From Duganella dendranthematis (lineage in GTDB: Bacteria > Pseudomonadota > Gammaproteobacteria > Burkholderiales > Burkholderiaceae_D), in the NCBI RefSeq assembly GCF_012849375.1, contig NZ_CP051684.1, forward strand, positions 5,580,001 through 5,644,000: 64,000 bases of DNA, in the 5' to 3' direction. The notes beneath the pieces are model-generated. The model did no database searches. It was not told the DNA's origin and saw only the letters and a list, made by a program, of their open reading frames with translations. Shown here piece after piece: positions 1 through 13,378 of this stretch (position 1 is its first letter; each line of letters begins with the position of its first letter). Position numbers and translations under genes: made by a program.

Positions 1-429
1 CTGGCCGGTTATCCAGTGGTCGATGTGCGGGCCACGCTGACCTTCGGTTCGTACCACGATGTCGACTCGAACGAGAATGCGTTCCGCATGGCCGGTTCGA
101 TGGCGTTCAAGGAAGGCATGCGGCGCGCCGGTCCGGTGCTGCTGGAGCCGCTGATGCAGGTCGAGGTCGAGACGCCGGAAGAGTTCATGGGCAACGCCAT
201 GGGCGATCTGACGTCGCGGCGCGGCATGGTGCAGGGTATGGATGAGATTCCGGGCGGCGGCGGCAAGATCATCCGCGCGTCGGTGCCGCTGGCCGAGATG
301 TTCGGCTACTCGACCACGCTGCGTTCGCTGACCCAGGGCCGCGCGACTTACACGATGGAGTTCAAGCACTACGCTGAAGTGCCGAAACACATCCTGGACC
401 AGATCGCCGTGTCCAAGGCGCGCGCTTAA
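1..429 (+). CDS. fusA: Elongation factor G, C-terminal part (5' end outside window)
   Basis: The reading frame is open from base 1 to the TAA at 427-429 and gives about 142 residues. They match the end of EF-G, the ribosomal translocase GTPase: domain IV/V text including '[10 protein letters not shown]', 'SYHDVDSNE' and 'DLTSRRG', and the closing 'FGYSTTLRS' segment with an 'ATYTMEF' strand. The GTPase domain lies upstream of the window. The stop overlaps by four bases the stop of the convergent Hpt reading frame. No terminator hairpin separates the two genes. EF-G versus the related EF-G2 cannot be settled from this part alone, but the conserved 'GRATYTMEF' ending favours the housekeeping protein. 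Confidence 0.95.
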   Translation: MAGYPVVDVRATLTFGSYHDVDSNENAFRMAGSMAFKEGMRRAGPVLLEPLMQVEVETPEEFMGNAMGDLTSRRGMVQGMDEIPGGGGKIIRASVPLAEMFGYSTTLRSLTQGRATYTMEFKHYAEVPKHILDQIAVSKARA

Positions 430-793
430 AGCACCTCCGGGACCTCGGTCTCGGGTGTGGCCACTGCGCTGCGCGCGCTGGCCATGACGACGTCGAACTC
501 GCTGACGAAGTCACGCAGCAAATCGGCCAGCGCCTGCGGTTCCGCCCGCAGGCGATCCTCCAGTGCTCCGGAGGTGGCAAACAGCTCGTTGGCCGACAGG
601 TTGCCGGCCGCGCCGCGGATCTTGTGTACCAGATCCGCGGCGCGCGCGAGTTCGCCTGCATGGATGGCATCATGAATCTGCTGCACAGTCGATTCAAAAT
701 CGTGGGCGAACAGCCCCAGTAGCTGCACCAGCAGCGCGCCATGGCCGCCCAGGCGCTCCATGGCCGCCTGCATATCGATGCCCGCACGCGGCA

Positions 794-821
<28 letters not shown>
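426..821 (-). CDS. Histidine phosphotransfer (Hpt) domain, split from the hybrid kinase by a frame change
   Basis: This frame encodes 131 residues from a GTG at 821. It contains a complete Hpt domain: the '[13 protein letters not shown]' entry helix, then '[12 protein letters not shown]' with the phospho-accepting histidine at about residue 66. In propeller hybrid kinases this domain normally follows the second receiver in the same polypeptide. Here it sits one frame away from the kinase, whose own frame runs on to a stop at 794, so the two overlap by 28 bases. Either a one-base indel (real or sequencing) has cut the domain off, or it is translated separately from GTG by coupling, or ribosomes shift frame. 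I favour an indel because the kinase tail after the receiver is short and unlike any domain. Confidence 0.7.
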
Positions 822-5458
<4,637 letters not shown>

Positions 5459-5585
5459 AATCAGGGCGCGCTCCTCTGGTTGGTGAAACAAGCATACGGA
5501 AATGCTGACCGAAAGTCCATGACTGGCAACGCGAATTCGTCTGCGCTTGTACAATCGCCACATGCTAACCCGAGTAGGTATCGAT

Positions 5586-6536
5586 ATGAAACCAGATGTA
5601 TTAGTCCTGGCAGCCAGTCCGTCGGCCGATGTGATGGCGCAGTTGGCGCAGCATTTTCATTGCCACCATCTGTGGCAGCAGCCGCGCGAACAGCAAGCCG
5701 AATGGCTGGCCGGCGTGGCGCCGCAAGTGCGTGGCGTATTGACCACCGGTGCAATCGGCATCAAGGCCGATTTGCTGGCGCAGTTGCCAAAAGTAGAAAT
5801 CGTCGCCGTCAACGGCATCGGCACCGATGCGGTGGACCTGGCAGCCACGCGTGCGCGCGGTGTCGCCGTCACCAACACCCCGGGCGTGCTGACCGACGAT
5901 GTGGCCGACCTGGCGCTGACGCTGCTGCTGGCCGCCGCGCGCCGCCTGCCGGCACTGGATACTTTCGTGCGCGACGGTTCGTGGGAAGCCGGCAAACCAA
6001 TCAAGCCGACGCGCACCTTGCGCGGCAAGGTTTGCGGCATTTATGGTTTTGGCCGCATCGGCCAGGCCATCGGCGAGCGCGCGCAGGCCTTCGGCATGAC
6101 GCTGCAATACTTCCAGCCGCGCGCCATCGACGGCACGCCGGTGCCACGCGCCGAGTCGCTGCTGGCACTGGCCGAGAGCAGCGATTATCTGGTGGTGGCT
6201 GCCCCGGGCGGCGCGGCCACGCATCTCACGATCAATGCGGCGGTGCTAGCGGCGCTTGGCCAGCAAGGCACGCTGGTCAACATCGCGCGCGGTTCGCTGG
6301 TGGATGAAGATGCGTTGATCGCCGCGCTGGCCGACGGTACGCTGGGCATGGCTGCGCTGGACGTCTTCGCCGACGAGCCAAACGTGCCGGCCGCGCTGCG
6401 TGAACTCGACAACGTGGTGCTGACGCCGCACATCGGCAGCCTGACGGTGGAAACCCGCCACGCCATGGGCCAACTGGTGGTCGACAACCTGCGCGCGCAT
6501 TTTGACGGCAAGCCTTTGCTCACACCGGTCAAATAA
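5586..6536 (+). CDS. D-isomer specific 2-hydroxyacid dehydrogenase (glyoxylate/hydroxypyruvate reductase type)
   Basis: The protein has 316 residues and reduces a 2-oxoacid, probably glyoxylate or hydroxypyruvate, with NAD(P)H in the cytoplasm. The Rossmann glycine motif is 'GFGRIG'. The catalytic set is visible in order: arginine in 'ARGSLVDE', glutamate in 'DVFADEP' and histidine in 'PHIGS'. Length and layout match the GhrB/HPR branch. I chose the ATG at 5586 because the family begins at about 'MKPDVL'; in-frame ATGs at 5547 and 5562 only add an unrelated 'MYNRHMLTRVGID' leader. The gene stands alone between the divergent hybrid kinase and the HipA-like gene. Substrate preference cannot be read from the sequence. 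Confidence 0.9.
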   Translation: MKPDVLVLAASPSADVMAQLAQHFHCHHLWQQPREQQAEWLAGVAPQVRGVLTTGAIGIKADLLAQLPKVEIVAVNGIGTDAVDLAATRARGVAVTNTPGVLTDDVADLALTLLLAAARRLPALDTFVRDGSWEAGKPIKPTRTLRGKVCGIYGFGRIGQAIGERAQAFGMTLQYFQPRAIDGTPVPRAESLLALAESSDYLVVAAPGGAATHLTINAAVLAALGQQGTLVNIARGSLVDEDALIAALADGTLGMAALDVFADEPNVPAALRELDNVVLTPHIGSLTVETRHAMGQLVVDNLRAHFDGKPLLTPVK

Positions 6537-6537
6537 T

Positions 6538-6621
6538 CGTTTCACCATCCCGGTAAAAATACGCGTAAGTCATTGAATATGCTATATTTGATGCATTAGA
6601 ATCGTTTCATAAAACGTTTCA
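6538..6621 (+). repeat. Three direct CGTTTCA repeats, possible autoregulatory operator
   Basis: CGTTTCA occurs at 6538-6544, 6603-6609 and 6615-6621. The last two are 12 bases apart, about one helical turn, and the final copy ends one base before the start codon at 6623, where a ribosome site would be expected. No Shine-Dalgarno sequence is visible. The placement fits an operator bound by the winged-helix N-terminus of the downstream HipA-like protein, which is an inference. Confidence 0.4.
6573..6602 (+). promoter_or_regulatory. Putative sigma70 promoter of the yjjJ-like gene
   Basis: TTGAAT at 6573-6578 and TAGAAT at 6597-6602 are separated by 18 bases, matching four and five of six consensus positions. 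Transcription would start near 6609, inside the CGTTTCA repeats that precede the coding start. This is a pattern match only. Confidence 0.35.
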
Positions 6622-6622
6622 C

Positions 6623-7999
6623 ATGACCGATATACTGCACATTCTCCGACTTGCGCGCGTGCTGTCCGGCGCCGATCTGCTGCTGCGCCTGCAGAAAAGC
6701 CGCCCCACGCTCAGCCGCGCCACCATGATGCGCATGGTGCGTGAACTGGGCGACCAGATCGTGGTGCGCGGCGCCGCCCGCCGCACCAGTTACGCCGCGC
6801 GCCGTCCGCTGCGCGGCAGTACCGAATCGATTCCCATCTACCGCATCGACCGCAAAGGACGCGGGGAGCAGATCGCCATGCTCGATCCGATCTACCCGGC
6901 CGGCTGCGCGCTGCGCTACGAACAAACGCTTGAATGGCCGCTGGCGCCGGAAATGCGCGACGGCTGGTTCCCCGGCCTGCCATATCCGCTAGACGACATG
7001 CGGCCGCAGGGTTTTTTAGGCCGCAACTTCGCCCGTAACTACGCCAGCCTGCTGCAAGTCGGTCCCGATCCGCAGAAATGGCCGGAAGACGACATCCTCT
7101 ACATGCTGGCGCAGTTGGGCCACGACACGGCCGGCAACTACATCATCGGCGAGGCCGCGTACCGGCGTCACCTGGAGAGCATGCAGCAAGGGCATGCGCT
7201 GCTGGCCGAACGCGCCTATCCCGAACTGGCCGCAGCGGCGATGCAGGCCGGCGACGCCGGTTCCTCGGCCGGCGGCGAATTTCCGAAATTTACCGCCTTC
7301 CGCGAGCATGGCGGCGAAAGCGCCCACGTCATCGTCAAATTTTCCGGCAACGACCAGACGCCGGGCGCGCAGCGCTGGGCCGACCTGCTGGTGTGCGAAC
7401 ACCTGGCGCTGGACACCATCGCAGCAGAACTGCGGCTGCAGGTCGCGCGCAGCCGCATCCACCGCGCCGCCCATCGTACTTTTCTGGAAGTGGAGCGCTT
7501 CGACCGCCATGGAGAATTCGGCCGCTCGGCAGTCTGCACCTGGGCCGCGCTGGACGCCGCCTTGTTCGGCATGGCCGGCGAAAACTGGAGTCGCGCCGCT
7601 GCCCGCCTGCTGGCCGAACGTTACATCAGCGCCGACACGCATGCGGCTATCAACCGCCTGTATCACTTCGGCCGGCTGATCGCCAACAGCGATATGCACG
7701 AGGGGAACCTGGCTTTCGTGCAGGGGGAAAGCGGCCAGCCGCCGCTGGCATTGGCGCCAGCCTACGACATGCTGCCGATGCTGTATGCGCCGGCGCGCGG
7801 CGTGGAACTGCCGCAGCGCGAGTATGCGCCGTCGTTGCCACTGCCGGCGGAGCGCGACGACTGGCTGGCGGCGGCCGATGCCGCCATTGTCTTCTGGCGC
7901 GCGGCCGGCGCGGATGAACGCATCAGCGCTGGCTTCCGCGTCGTCTGCAAGGCTAATGGCAAGGAGTTGAAGCGTCTTCGGACGTTGGTGGCTGAGTGA
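6623..7999 (+). CDS. yjjJ: Solitary HipA-family Ser/Thr kinase toxin, YjjJ type
   Basis: The protein has 458 residues with a helix-turn-helix-like N-terminus (about 1-80, 'RPTLSRATMMRMVREL') joined to a HipA-like kinase. This is the plan of E. coli YjjJ, a one-gene HipA relative in which the DNA-binding part is fused to the toxin. Kinase features: a lysine strand in 'HVIVKFSG', catalytic aspartate and asparagine in 'NSDMHEGNL', and a metal-binding aspartate in 'PAYDMLP'. HipA kinases phosphorylate targets such as glutamyl-tRNA synthetase; the substrate here is unknown. No separate hipB antitoxin gene flanks it. The 3' end overlaps the convergent diguanylate cyclase gene by 47 bases. Direct repeats just upstream suggest self-regulation. 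Confidence 0.85.
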   Translation: MTDILHILRLARVLSGADLLLRLQKSRPTLSRATMMRMVRELGDQIVVRGAARRTSYAARRPLRGSTESIPIYRIDRKGRGEQIAMLDPIYPAGCALRYEQTLEWPLAPEMRDGWFPGLPYPLDDMRPQGFLGRNFARNYASLLQVGPDPQKWPEDDILYMLAQLGHDTAGNYIIGEAAYRRHLESMQQGHALLAERAYPELAAAAMQAGDAGSSAGGEFPKFTAFREHGGESAHVIVKFSGNDQTPGAQRWADLLVCEHLALDTIAAELRLQVARSRIHRAAHRTFLEVERFDRHGEFGRSAVCTWAALDAALFGMAGENWSRAAARLLAERYISADTHAAINRLYHFGRLIANSDMHEGNLAFVQGESGQPPLALAPAYDMLPMLYAPARGVELPQREYAPSLPLPAERDDWLAAADAAIVFWRAAGADERISAGFRVVCKANGKELKRLRTLVAE

Positions 8000-8723
8000 C
8001 CGGCAGCGGCAGTTGCGAGTACAGCTTGACGCAGTTGCGGCCGGCGCGCTTGGCTGCGTACAGCGCCTCGTCGGCGCGGCTGTAGGCCAGCTCGAAGCTG
8101 GTGTCCATGCTGTTCCAGCTGACGCCTACGCTGGCCGTCACTTGGCGGTTGATCGGTGCGCCGAAGACCTGGTCGGCGATGGCGTCGCAGATGCGCATTC
8201 CCACTTCCTTGGCTTCCTCGGGCGAGGAGGTGGGCCACACCACCGAAAATTCTTCGCCGCCGACGCGGCCGATGGCGATGCCGGGACCGAACAGCGCCTT
8301 CAGGCAGTCCACCACGGTCTTGATGACGGTGTCACCGGCCGGGTGGCCGAAGTCGTCGTTGATCCACTTGAAGTGATCGATATCCAGCACGATCAGCGCC
8401 ATGTCGCCATGCTCCAGGCAATCCGACGCCTGCTCGATGACGGCGGCGCGATTCAGCGCGCCGCTCAGCGGGTCGTGGGTGGCGCGGTATTCCAGCTGCT
8501 GCGCCAGTTCGTGCAGCTGGCGGTTCATCTGGTTCATGTCCAGTTCTGCGCGGTCGCTGCGGCGGATCAGGCGGCGGCTCTCGCGCATCAGGCGCTCGTA
8601 GTGGACGATCATTTCGGCCAATGCCGCGCGTGGGTCGGCGCTGGAGTCGGCGTGTGCCGCCTTGGCGTTGGCCAGCGCGGCGCTTTCCAGCGCAAACAGG
8701 TCGGCGTCGGCCGTGGGTTTCAT
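7953..8723 (-). CDS. siaD: Diguanylate cyclase, SiaD-like, last gene of the sia-type operon
   Basis: The protein has 256 residues and makes cyclic di-GMP from two GTP. The N-terminal half (about 1-95) is helical and probably a coiled coil; the GGDEF domain follows with an intact 'GRVGGEEF' active site and 'LDIDHFKWINDDFGH' metal-binding region. The usual RxxD product-inhibition site five residues before GGEEF is absent ('FGPGI' lies there), so feedback control by that route is unlikely. The ATG at 8723 overlaps the siaC stop (ATGA), which fixes the start. In Pseudomonas, SiaD is activated by direct binding of unphosphorylated SiaC. Gene order and size here match that system. Confidence 0.85.
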   Translation of the reverse strand: MKPTADADLFALESAALANAKAAHADSSADPRAALAEMIVHYERLMRESRRLIRRSDRAELDMNQMNRQLHELAQQLEYRATHDPLSGALNRAAVIEQASDCLEHGDMALIVLDIDHFKWINDDFGHPAGDTVIKTVVDCLKALFGPGIAIGRVGGEEFSVVWPTSSPEEAKEVGMRICDAIADQVFGAPINRQVTASVGVSWNSMDTSFELAYSRADEALYAAKRAGRNCVKLYSQLPLPVTQPPTSEDASTPCH

Positions 8724-9109
8724 CAGTTGCTCACTGCGTGATCGTGGAAGTCCAGCGCGCCGAAATCGTCTTGCAGTTCCTGGCCGAATTCGAGGATGGT
8801 GTCGTCGTCTTCGTCGTGATACCAGTTCAGGCGCACCTGGTTGCCGGCCATGGCGGCTTCGTTCAGCGCCTCGAAGAAACTGAACAGCATCTTGGTGCTG
8901 GAGCTGTTGAAGTAGGCCAGCGATACGTGCACGGTGATCTCGGCGTCGCTGCACTGGTCGAGGTAAGCTTTTACGCGCGCGATCACAGGACCGTAGAAGG
9001 CGGCGGCGTTTTCTGGATAGGATTCGCCCTTGATCGACAGCGTGTGCTGGTCGAAGCGGAAATCGACTTCCGGCGAAGTGGGCGAAGCGGCGATGAAGAG
9101 TGGTTCCAT
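8723..9109 (-). CDS. siaC: SiaC-like anti-sigma-antagonist-type regulator (DUF1987)
   Basis: This is a small protein of 128 residues in the DUF1987 family, recognised by 'SPEVDFRFD' and 'GESYPENAAAFYGP'. In Pseudomonas aeruginosa, SiaC is phosphorylated on a threonine by SiaB, dephosphorylated by SiaA, and in its free form binds and activates SiaD. The matching phospho-site region here is 'YFNSSSTK', with Thr72 the likely residue. I chose the ATG at 9109 because the family begins about ten residues before 'SPEVDF'. It lies 19 bases after siaB and overlaps siaD by four bases, indicating translational coupling. Confidence 0.88.
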   Translation of the reverse strand: MEPLFIAASPTSPEVDFRFDQHTLSIKGESYPENAAAFYGPVIARVKAYLDQCSDAEITVHVSLAYFNSSSTKMLFSFFEALNEAAMAGNQVRLNWYHDEDDDTILEFGQELQDDFGALDFHDHAVSN

Positions 9110-9128
9110 TTTATAGTTCTCAGTATGT

Positions 9129-9686
9129 TCAGATAATCGCTTTGATGCAGAAGACCGTGGTGTCCGGATTGTGCTCATCCTGCACGAATTCGAATTCCAG
9201 CGGTTCGCTGGCGTCGCGCGCCATGGTCAGGAAGCCCAGGCCTGCGCCTTTGCTGTCGGTCGGCGTTTCGTCGCGCAGCGCCTTTTTGTAAGCGAGCTTG
9301 ATCTCTTCCATGCTCATGGAATGCAGCGGTTCCAGGCGGCTGCGGATGTTCTCCGCGTTGGCGCTGTCGACCGGATTGGCGCACAGCAGGAAGAAGCTGT
9401 CGTCCTTCATGCCGATGCAGAACGAGCCACGCCGCATCTGGTTCTCGGTGGCGTCGCCCGGCGTCAGCGTGTCGGACGAGTAGTGCATGATGTTCTGCGA
9501 CATTTCGACAAACGACGAGAAGATGCGGCGGCGCGTCGGTCCTGCCGCGCCGGCCGTATCCAGCCGCGCCTTGATGGTCTCCGAAATGGCCGCCACCACG
9601 TGCTGCGAGAAGTAGCCCACGTAGAAGAAGATGATGTGGCGCTTGCGGGCCACTTCATAAAAATCGCTGAATTCTTTGTACAACAA
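9129..9686 (-). CDS. siaB: SiaB-family protein kinase (DUF6272)
   Basis: The protein has 185 residues and is related to the anti-sigma-factor-like kinase SiaB. It starts at a TTG (9686) preceded by a clear AAGAGGAG ribosome site. 'SSFVEMSQNIMHYSS' resembles the N-box helix of GHKL kinases, and 'GAGLGFLTMARD' resembles the glycine-rich ATP lid. Its expected role is to phosphorylate SiaC and so turn the cyclase SiaD off. It lies 25 bases after the PP2C phosphatase gene and 19 before siaC, in a four-gene operon. Assignment rests on both the sequence pattern and the gene order. Confidence 0.85.
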   Translation of the reverse strand: MLYKEFSDFYEVARKRHIIFFYVGYFSQHVVAAISETIKARLDTAGAAGPTRRRIFSSFVEMSQNIMHYSSDTLTPGDATENQMRRGSFCIGMKDDSFFLLCANPVDSANAENIRSRLEPLHSMSMEEIKLAYKKALRDETPTDSKGAGLGFLTMARDASEPLEFEFVQDEHNPDTTVFCIKAII

Positions 9687-9711
9687 GTGATGCTCCTCTT
9701 AGAGGCGTAAG

Positions 9712-10935
9712 TTAAGGACGTAAGCAGAAAAAGGTCAGGTCGTCGCGGCGCGGCTGTTCGCCTTGCCACGCCTGGTAATCGTCCAGCATCGCCTGCGCCA
9801 CATGGCGCGCGCATTCGGTGCGCTGGGCCAGCAGCACGTCGCGCATGCGGCGCTTGCCGTAGGCGATGTCCTTGGCGCCGCCAATCTGGTCGATCAGGCC
9901 ATCGGTGGTCAGGAACAGCAGGCTGCCTTCCGGGATGGTGATGATCTTGTTGGTCCAGCTGTAGTCCAGCGGCGAATCGGTGTAGCCAACGCCCATGCGT
10001 TCGCCGTCGACGGTCTGCACCGATTGCTGGTCCGGATCGAGCTGGAACAGCGACAGCTTGGCGCCGGCGAAGCGCAACTGGCGGGTGGCGTTGTCGAACC
10101 ATAGAAAGGCTGCGTCCATGCCGTCGTTGGATTCGGTGTGGCCGTGGCCCTCGACCTGGCCCAGCATTCCTTTCACGCCGCGATTGACTTCGGCAATCAG
10201 CTTGGCCGGATCGCGCGGGCCCAGTTGCTGCAAGGCCTGCGTCAAGGTCGACGACGAAATCAGCGTCATGAAGGCGCCAGGCACACCGTGGCCGGTGCAG
10301 TCGGCGATGGCGGCGAACCAGCCGTCTTCGTATTTGGCGAAGTGGTAGAAATCGCCGCCGACCACATCGCGCGGCTGCCATTCGAGGTGAGCGTCGTCCA
10401 GCGCATCGGACAGCGCCAGGTTGGATGGACGCAGCAGCGAGCGCTGGATTACGCTGGCGTAGTCGATGCTGTGCATGATCTGGCGGTTTTTCTCGGCCTG
10501 CATATTGGCCACCACGTTCATCAGCTGCAAGCCGAAGCCGACGCCGGCCAGCGCGCCGTCACGGGTGACGATGAAGCCGTCGGCCAGCGCTTTTTCGCCC
10601 GATTCGACGGCACGGAAGGTCAGCGCTTCGATGGTCATATTGGCATCGACGATCAGCGGTTCCTTGTCCATGAAGGCGATGCAGCTCTTCTTGCCGTACA
10701 GCTCGTGGTAAAAGGGCTTGGACATCTGCGACATGAAGATGTTGCGGCTGATCAGGCCGATTGGGCGGCCGCTCTCGATGACGGGCAGGCTCATCAGGTC
10801 GCGGCGTTCGGTGAACAGCTCCAGGACGGCGAAATTGGTCGTGTCGGACAGGACCGAAATCGTCTCTACGCACAGGTCGGCGGCAACGGAGAGACGGAAG
10901 CGGGGCAGGTGCAAACGAGAGGCATTGAACTCCAC
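9712..10935 (-). CDS. siaA: PP2C/SpoIIE-type phosphatase with N-terminal CBS pair (SiaA-like)
   Basis: The protein has 407 residues and starts at GTG 10935. Residues about 10-135 form two CBS modules ('VLSDTTNFAVLELF', 'LPVIESGRPIGLISR'), which usually bind adenine nucleotides. Residues about 170-405 are a SpoIIE/PP2C phosphatase with its metal-binding motifs: 'VVGGDFYHF', 'ADCTGHGVPGAF', 'FLTTDGLID' and 'RRDDLTFF'. Its expected job is to dephosphorylate SiaC and release it to activate SiaD. P. aeruginosa SiaA is a membrane protein with a HAMP domain; here there is no membrane segment, so the input seems to be a cytoplasmic ligand. It is the first gene of the operon. Confidence 0.82.
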   Translation of the reverse strand: MEFNASRLHLPRFRLSVAADLCVETISVLSDTTNFAVLELFTERRDLMSLPVIESGRPIGLISRNIFMSQMSKPFYHELYGKKSCIAFMDKEPLIVDANMTIEALTFRAVESGEKALADGFIVTRDGALAGVGFGLQLMNVVANMQAEKNRQIMHSIDYASVIQRSLLRPSNLALSDALDDAHLEWQPRDVVGGDFYHFAKYEDGWFAAIADCTGHGVPGAFMTLISSSTLTQALQQLGPRDPAKLIAEVNRGVKGMLGQVEGHGHTESNDGMDAAFLWFDNATRQLRFAGAKLSLFQLDPDQQSVQTVDGERMGVGYTDSPLDYSWTNKIITIPEGSLLFLTTDGLIDQIGGAKDIAYGKRRMRDVLLAQRTECARHVAQAMLDDYQAWQGEQPRRDDLTFFCLRP

Positions 10936-11118
10936 GGCCGGGAACCCTTTATCAACACTGAGTCTTCCATGCTAACGGGCAATTGTTACATGCTCATTAC
11001 ATATTGACTAAAAGAAAACTCTGTTGCAAATATTGCTGTAAGGTAATATTGGCGTAACATTGGGTGTGTATATTGGTGAGAATCCGCGCAGAAGGCGCAT
11101 TTTCCCTCAAGAGTAGCT

Positions 11119-12744
11119 ATGAAATTTCCCCAATTGAATACCGGCATGCGTGTGGTGGCATCATTTGCCGTGTTGTTGCTGGTGATGGCGTGCATGTCCG
11201 TGTTATCGCTGTGGCGGCTGCAAACGGCCAACGATACTGCCTCCAACCTGGTGCATGAAAAGCTGGCACGGCAGCAGTTGACGTCCGAACTGCTGGGCGT
11301 GACCGAGTTGAACGGACTGCGGGCGATGTCGATTGCCCGCAGCGATAGCCTGGAGGTGGCCGACATCTTTCAGGCCCAGCTGACCGCCGGCGACAAGCGT
11401 GCGGCCGAGATGGAACGGCAACTGGCGGCCATGCCGGCCGGCGGCGAGGAGGCCAAGCTGCTGGGCGCGGTGGCAAGCAAAAAGGCGGCTTTCATGACAC
11501 TGCGCGGCGAACTGTTTAAATTCAAGGACAGTGGCCGCACCCAGGAAGTCGGCGATCTGCTGGATAACCAGTGGCCGGCCGTGTTCAAGGCTTACGCCGG
11601 CGCGCTGGAGCAATTGCTGGCGTATCAGGCCGGGCAGGCCAAGGCGCTGGCGGAGCAGTCGGCTTCTCAATATCAGAGCAGCCGCGCCTTGCTGACCGGC
11701 TTCGGTCTGGCGACGCTGGCGCTGGGCGCGGTGCTGGCCTGGCTGCTGACGCGCAGCATCGTGCGGCCGCTGACGCAGGCGGTGTCGCTGGCCGAGCAAG
11801 TGGCTGGTGGGGAATTGCGCGGCGCGCTGACGCATGACCGCAGCGACGAGATCGGCAAGCTGTTCGATGCGCTCAGTCACATGACCGGCCGCTTGGCCGA
11901 TACCGTCGGCCGCGTGCGCGACGGCGCGGTAGCGATCGATTCGGCCTCGCGCGAAATCGCCAACGGCAATCTGGATCTGTCGCGCCGCACCGAGCATCAG
12001 GCCGGCGCGCTGGAGGAGACGGCGTCGGCGATGGAGGAATTGACGTCGGCGGTCAAGCAGAACAGCAGCAATGCGCGCCAGGCCAATCAACTGGCGTTGT
12101 CGGCATCAGAGGTGGCGGGCAAGGGCGGGGCGGTGGTGTCGGAAGTGGTGCGCACCATGGCTAGCATCAACGAGTACGCGCACAAGATCAGCGACATCAC
12201 CAGCGTAATTGACAGCATCGCCTTCCAGACCAACATCCTGGCCCTGAATGCGGCGGTGGAAGCGGCCCGCGCCGGTGAACAGGGACGCGGTTTTGCCGTG
12301 GTGGCGAGCGAGGTGCGCAGCCTGGCCCATCGTTCGGCCAAAGCGGCCAAGGAGATCAAGCAACTGATCCAGGATTCCGCCGAACGCGTGGCCACGGGCA
12401 GCGCCCTGGCCGAGACGGCCGGCGCCACGATGACCGATATCGTCGCCAGCGTGCACAAGGTGACGGCGATTATCGGCGACATCAGCGCCGCCAGCGCCGA
12501 ACAGGAGCACGGCATCTTGCAGGTCAACACAGCGATCAGCGATATGGACGACGTGACCCAGCAGAATGCCGCGCTGGTGGAGGAGGCCGCAGCCGCCGCC
12601 GAGGCGATGCAGACGCAGGCGCGCGAACTGGCCGAGCTGGTTGGCTCGTTCAAGCTGGACGCGCAGCAGGCCGTCGTCCAGCCTTTGCCGCAGCGTCTGA
12701 CATTGCCGGCGCCTGACGATAACCATCTGCGCCGTGCCGCATGA
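11119..12744 (+). CDS. Methyl-accepting chemotaxis protein, four-helix-bundle sensor
   Basis: The receptor has 541 residues: membrane helix 1 (about 10-32), a periplasmic four-helix-bundle sensor (about 33-190), membrane helix 2 ('[10 protein letters not shown]'), HAMP (about 212-265) and a cytoplasmic signalling coil. The coil holds the conserved hairpin tip that binds CheA/CheW, '[20 protein letters not shown]'. It signals to the flagellar motor through chemotaxis proteins encoded elsewhere. The C-terminus ('DNHLRRAA') has no NWETF-type pentapeptide for CheR tethering. The signal sensed cannot be told. The start ATG follows AAGAGTAG. It is divergent from the sia operon with 183 AT-rich bases between. 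Confidence 0.93.
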   Translation: MKFPQLNTGMRVVASFAVLLLVMACMSVLSLWRLQTANDTASNLVHEKLARQQLTSELLGVTELNGLRAMSIARSDSLEVADIFQAQLTAGDKRAAEMERQLAAMPAGGEEAKLLGAVASKKAAFMTLRGELFKFKDSGRTQEVGDLLDNQWPAVFKAYAGALEQLLAYQAGQAKALAEQSASQYQSSRALLTGFGLATLALGAVLAWLLTRSIVRPLTQAVSLAEQVAGGELRGALTHDRSDEIGKLFDALSHMTGRLADTVGRVRDGAVAIDSASREIANGNLDLSRRTEHQAGALEETASAMEELTSAVKQNSSNARQANQLALSASEVAGKGGAVVSEVVRTMASINEYAHKISDITSVIDSIAFQTNILALNAAVEAARAGEQGRGFAVVASEVRSLAHRSAKAAKEIKQLIQDSAERVATGSALAETAGATMTDIVASVHKVTAIIGDISAASAEQEHGILQVNTAISDMDDVTQQNAALVEEAAAAAEAMQTQARELAELVGSFKLDAQQAVVQPLPQRLTLPAPDDNHLRRAA

Positions 12745-12760
12745 GCCACAGTTACAAAAT

Positions 12761-12793
12761 TTGACTATTGCGGATCTGCAAATGTTGTATAGT
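12761..12793 (+). promoter_or_regulatory. Putative promoter of the lptA-like gene
   Basis: TTGACT at 12761-12766 is followed after 18 bases by TTGTAT (12785-12790), which overlaps a TATAGT (12788-12793). Either could serve as the -10. The leader would be very short before the ATG at 12801, and no strong ribosome site is visible. Confidence 0.3.
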
Positions 12794-12800
12794 TGATTGT

Positions 12801-13376
12801 ATGAAAAACACTAGCCTGCTTCTCTGCTCTTTGCTGTTCGGCCTTTCCGCCGCTCACGCGGAGCGTGCCGACAGCTTCCAAAAAACGGTGGTCCGCGCGC
12901 GCGATGCGTCTGGTGAGTTGTCGCGCAAGGTTACGACGCTAACTGGCAACATCGAAATCCAGCGTGGCACGCTGCTGATTCGTGCCGAGCACGGCGTGCT
13001 AACGGAAGATGCGCAAGGCTACCAGCACATCGTGCTCAGCACCAGGCCGGGCGAAGCGCCAGTGTTCTTCCGCCAGCGACGCGACGGCGGCCAGAACGTA
13101 TGGATGGAGGGCGAGGCGCTGGAAGTCGTTTATGACGAAAAGGCCGAGCTGGTGGATTTGATGGACCACGCCAAGGTGCGCCGCACTACTGACGGCGCGG
13201 TTACCGACGACGTGTTTGGTGAGCACATCATCTACAACTCGCGCGAGGAGCAGTACCAGGTCACGCAACTGGCGCACCGGGCGACCACCGGCGACCGTCG
13301 CGGCACTATGGTGTTGCAGCCGACGCGCAAAGACCCGCTGATCTCGCCGGCCTCGGCTACCGCTTCCACCCAGTAA
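12801..13376 (+). CDS. lptA: LptA-like periplasmic LPS transport protein, orphan copy
   Basis: The protein has 191 residues with a signal peptide ending about 'SAAHA' (residue 20). It then has the OstA/LptA repeat pattern: 'VTTLTGNIEIQRGTLLIRAE', then 'WMEGEALEVVYDEKAELVDLMDHAKVRR' split over two strands. LptA bridges the periplasm and carries lipopolysaccharide to LptDE. Normally lptA lies with lptC, lptB and rpoN; none is here, so this is probably a second copy or a specialised relative. I chose the ATG at 12801 because it gives a clean signal peptide; an upstream start adds 11 unlikely residues. A lipoprotein gene begins two bases after the stop, suggesting co-translation. Confidence 0.78.
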   Translation: MKNTSLLLCSLLFGLSAAHAERADSFQKTVVRARDASGELSRKVTTLTGNIEIQRGTLLIRAEHGVLTEDAQGYQHIVLSTRPGEAPVFFRQRRDGGQNVWMEGEALEVVYDEKAELVDLMDHAKVRRTTDGAVTDDVFGEHIIYNSREEQYQVTQLAHRATTGDRRGTMVLQPTRKDPLISPASATASTQ

Positions 13377-13378
13377 AT

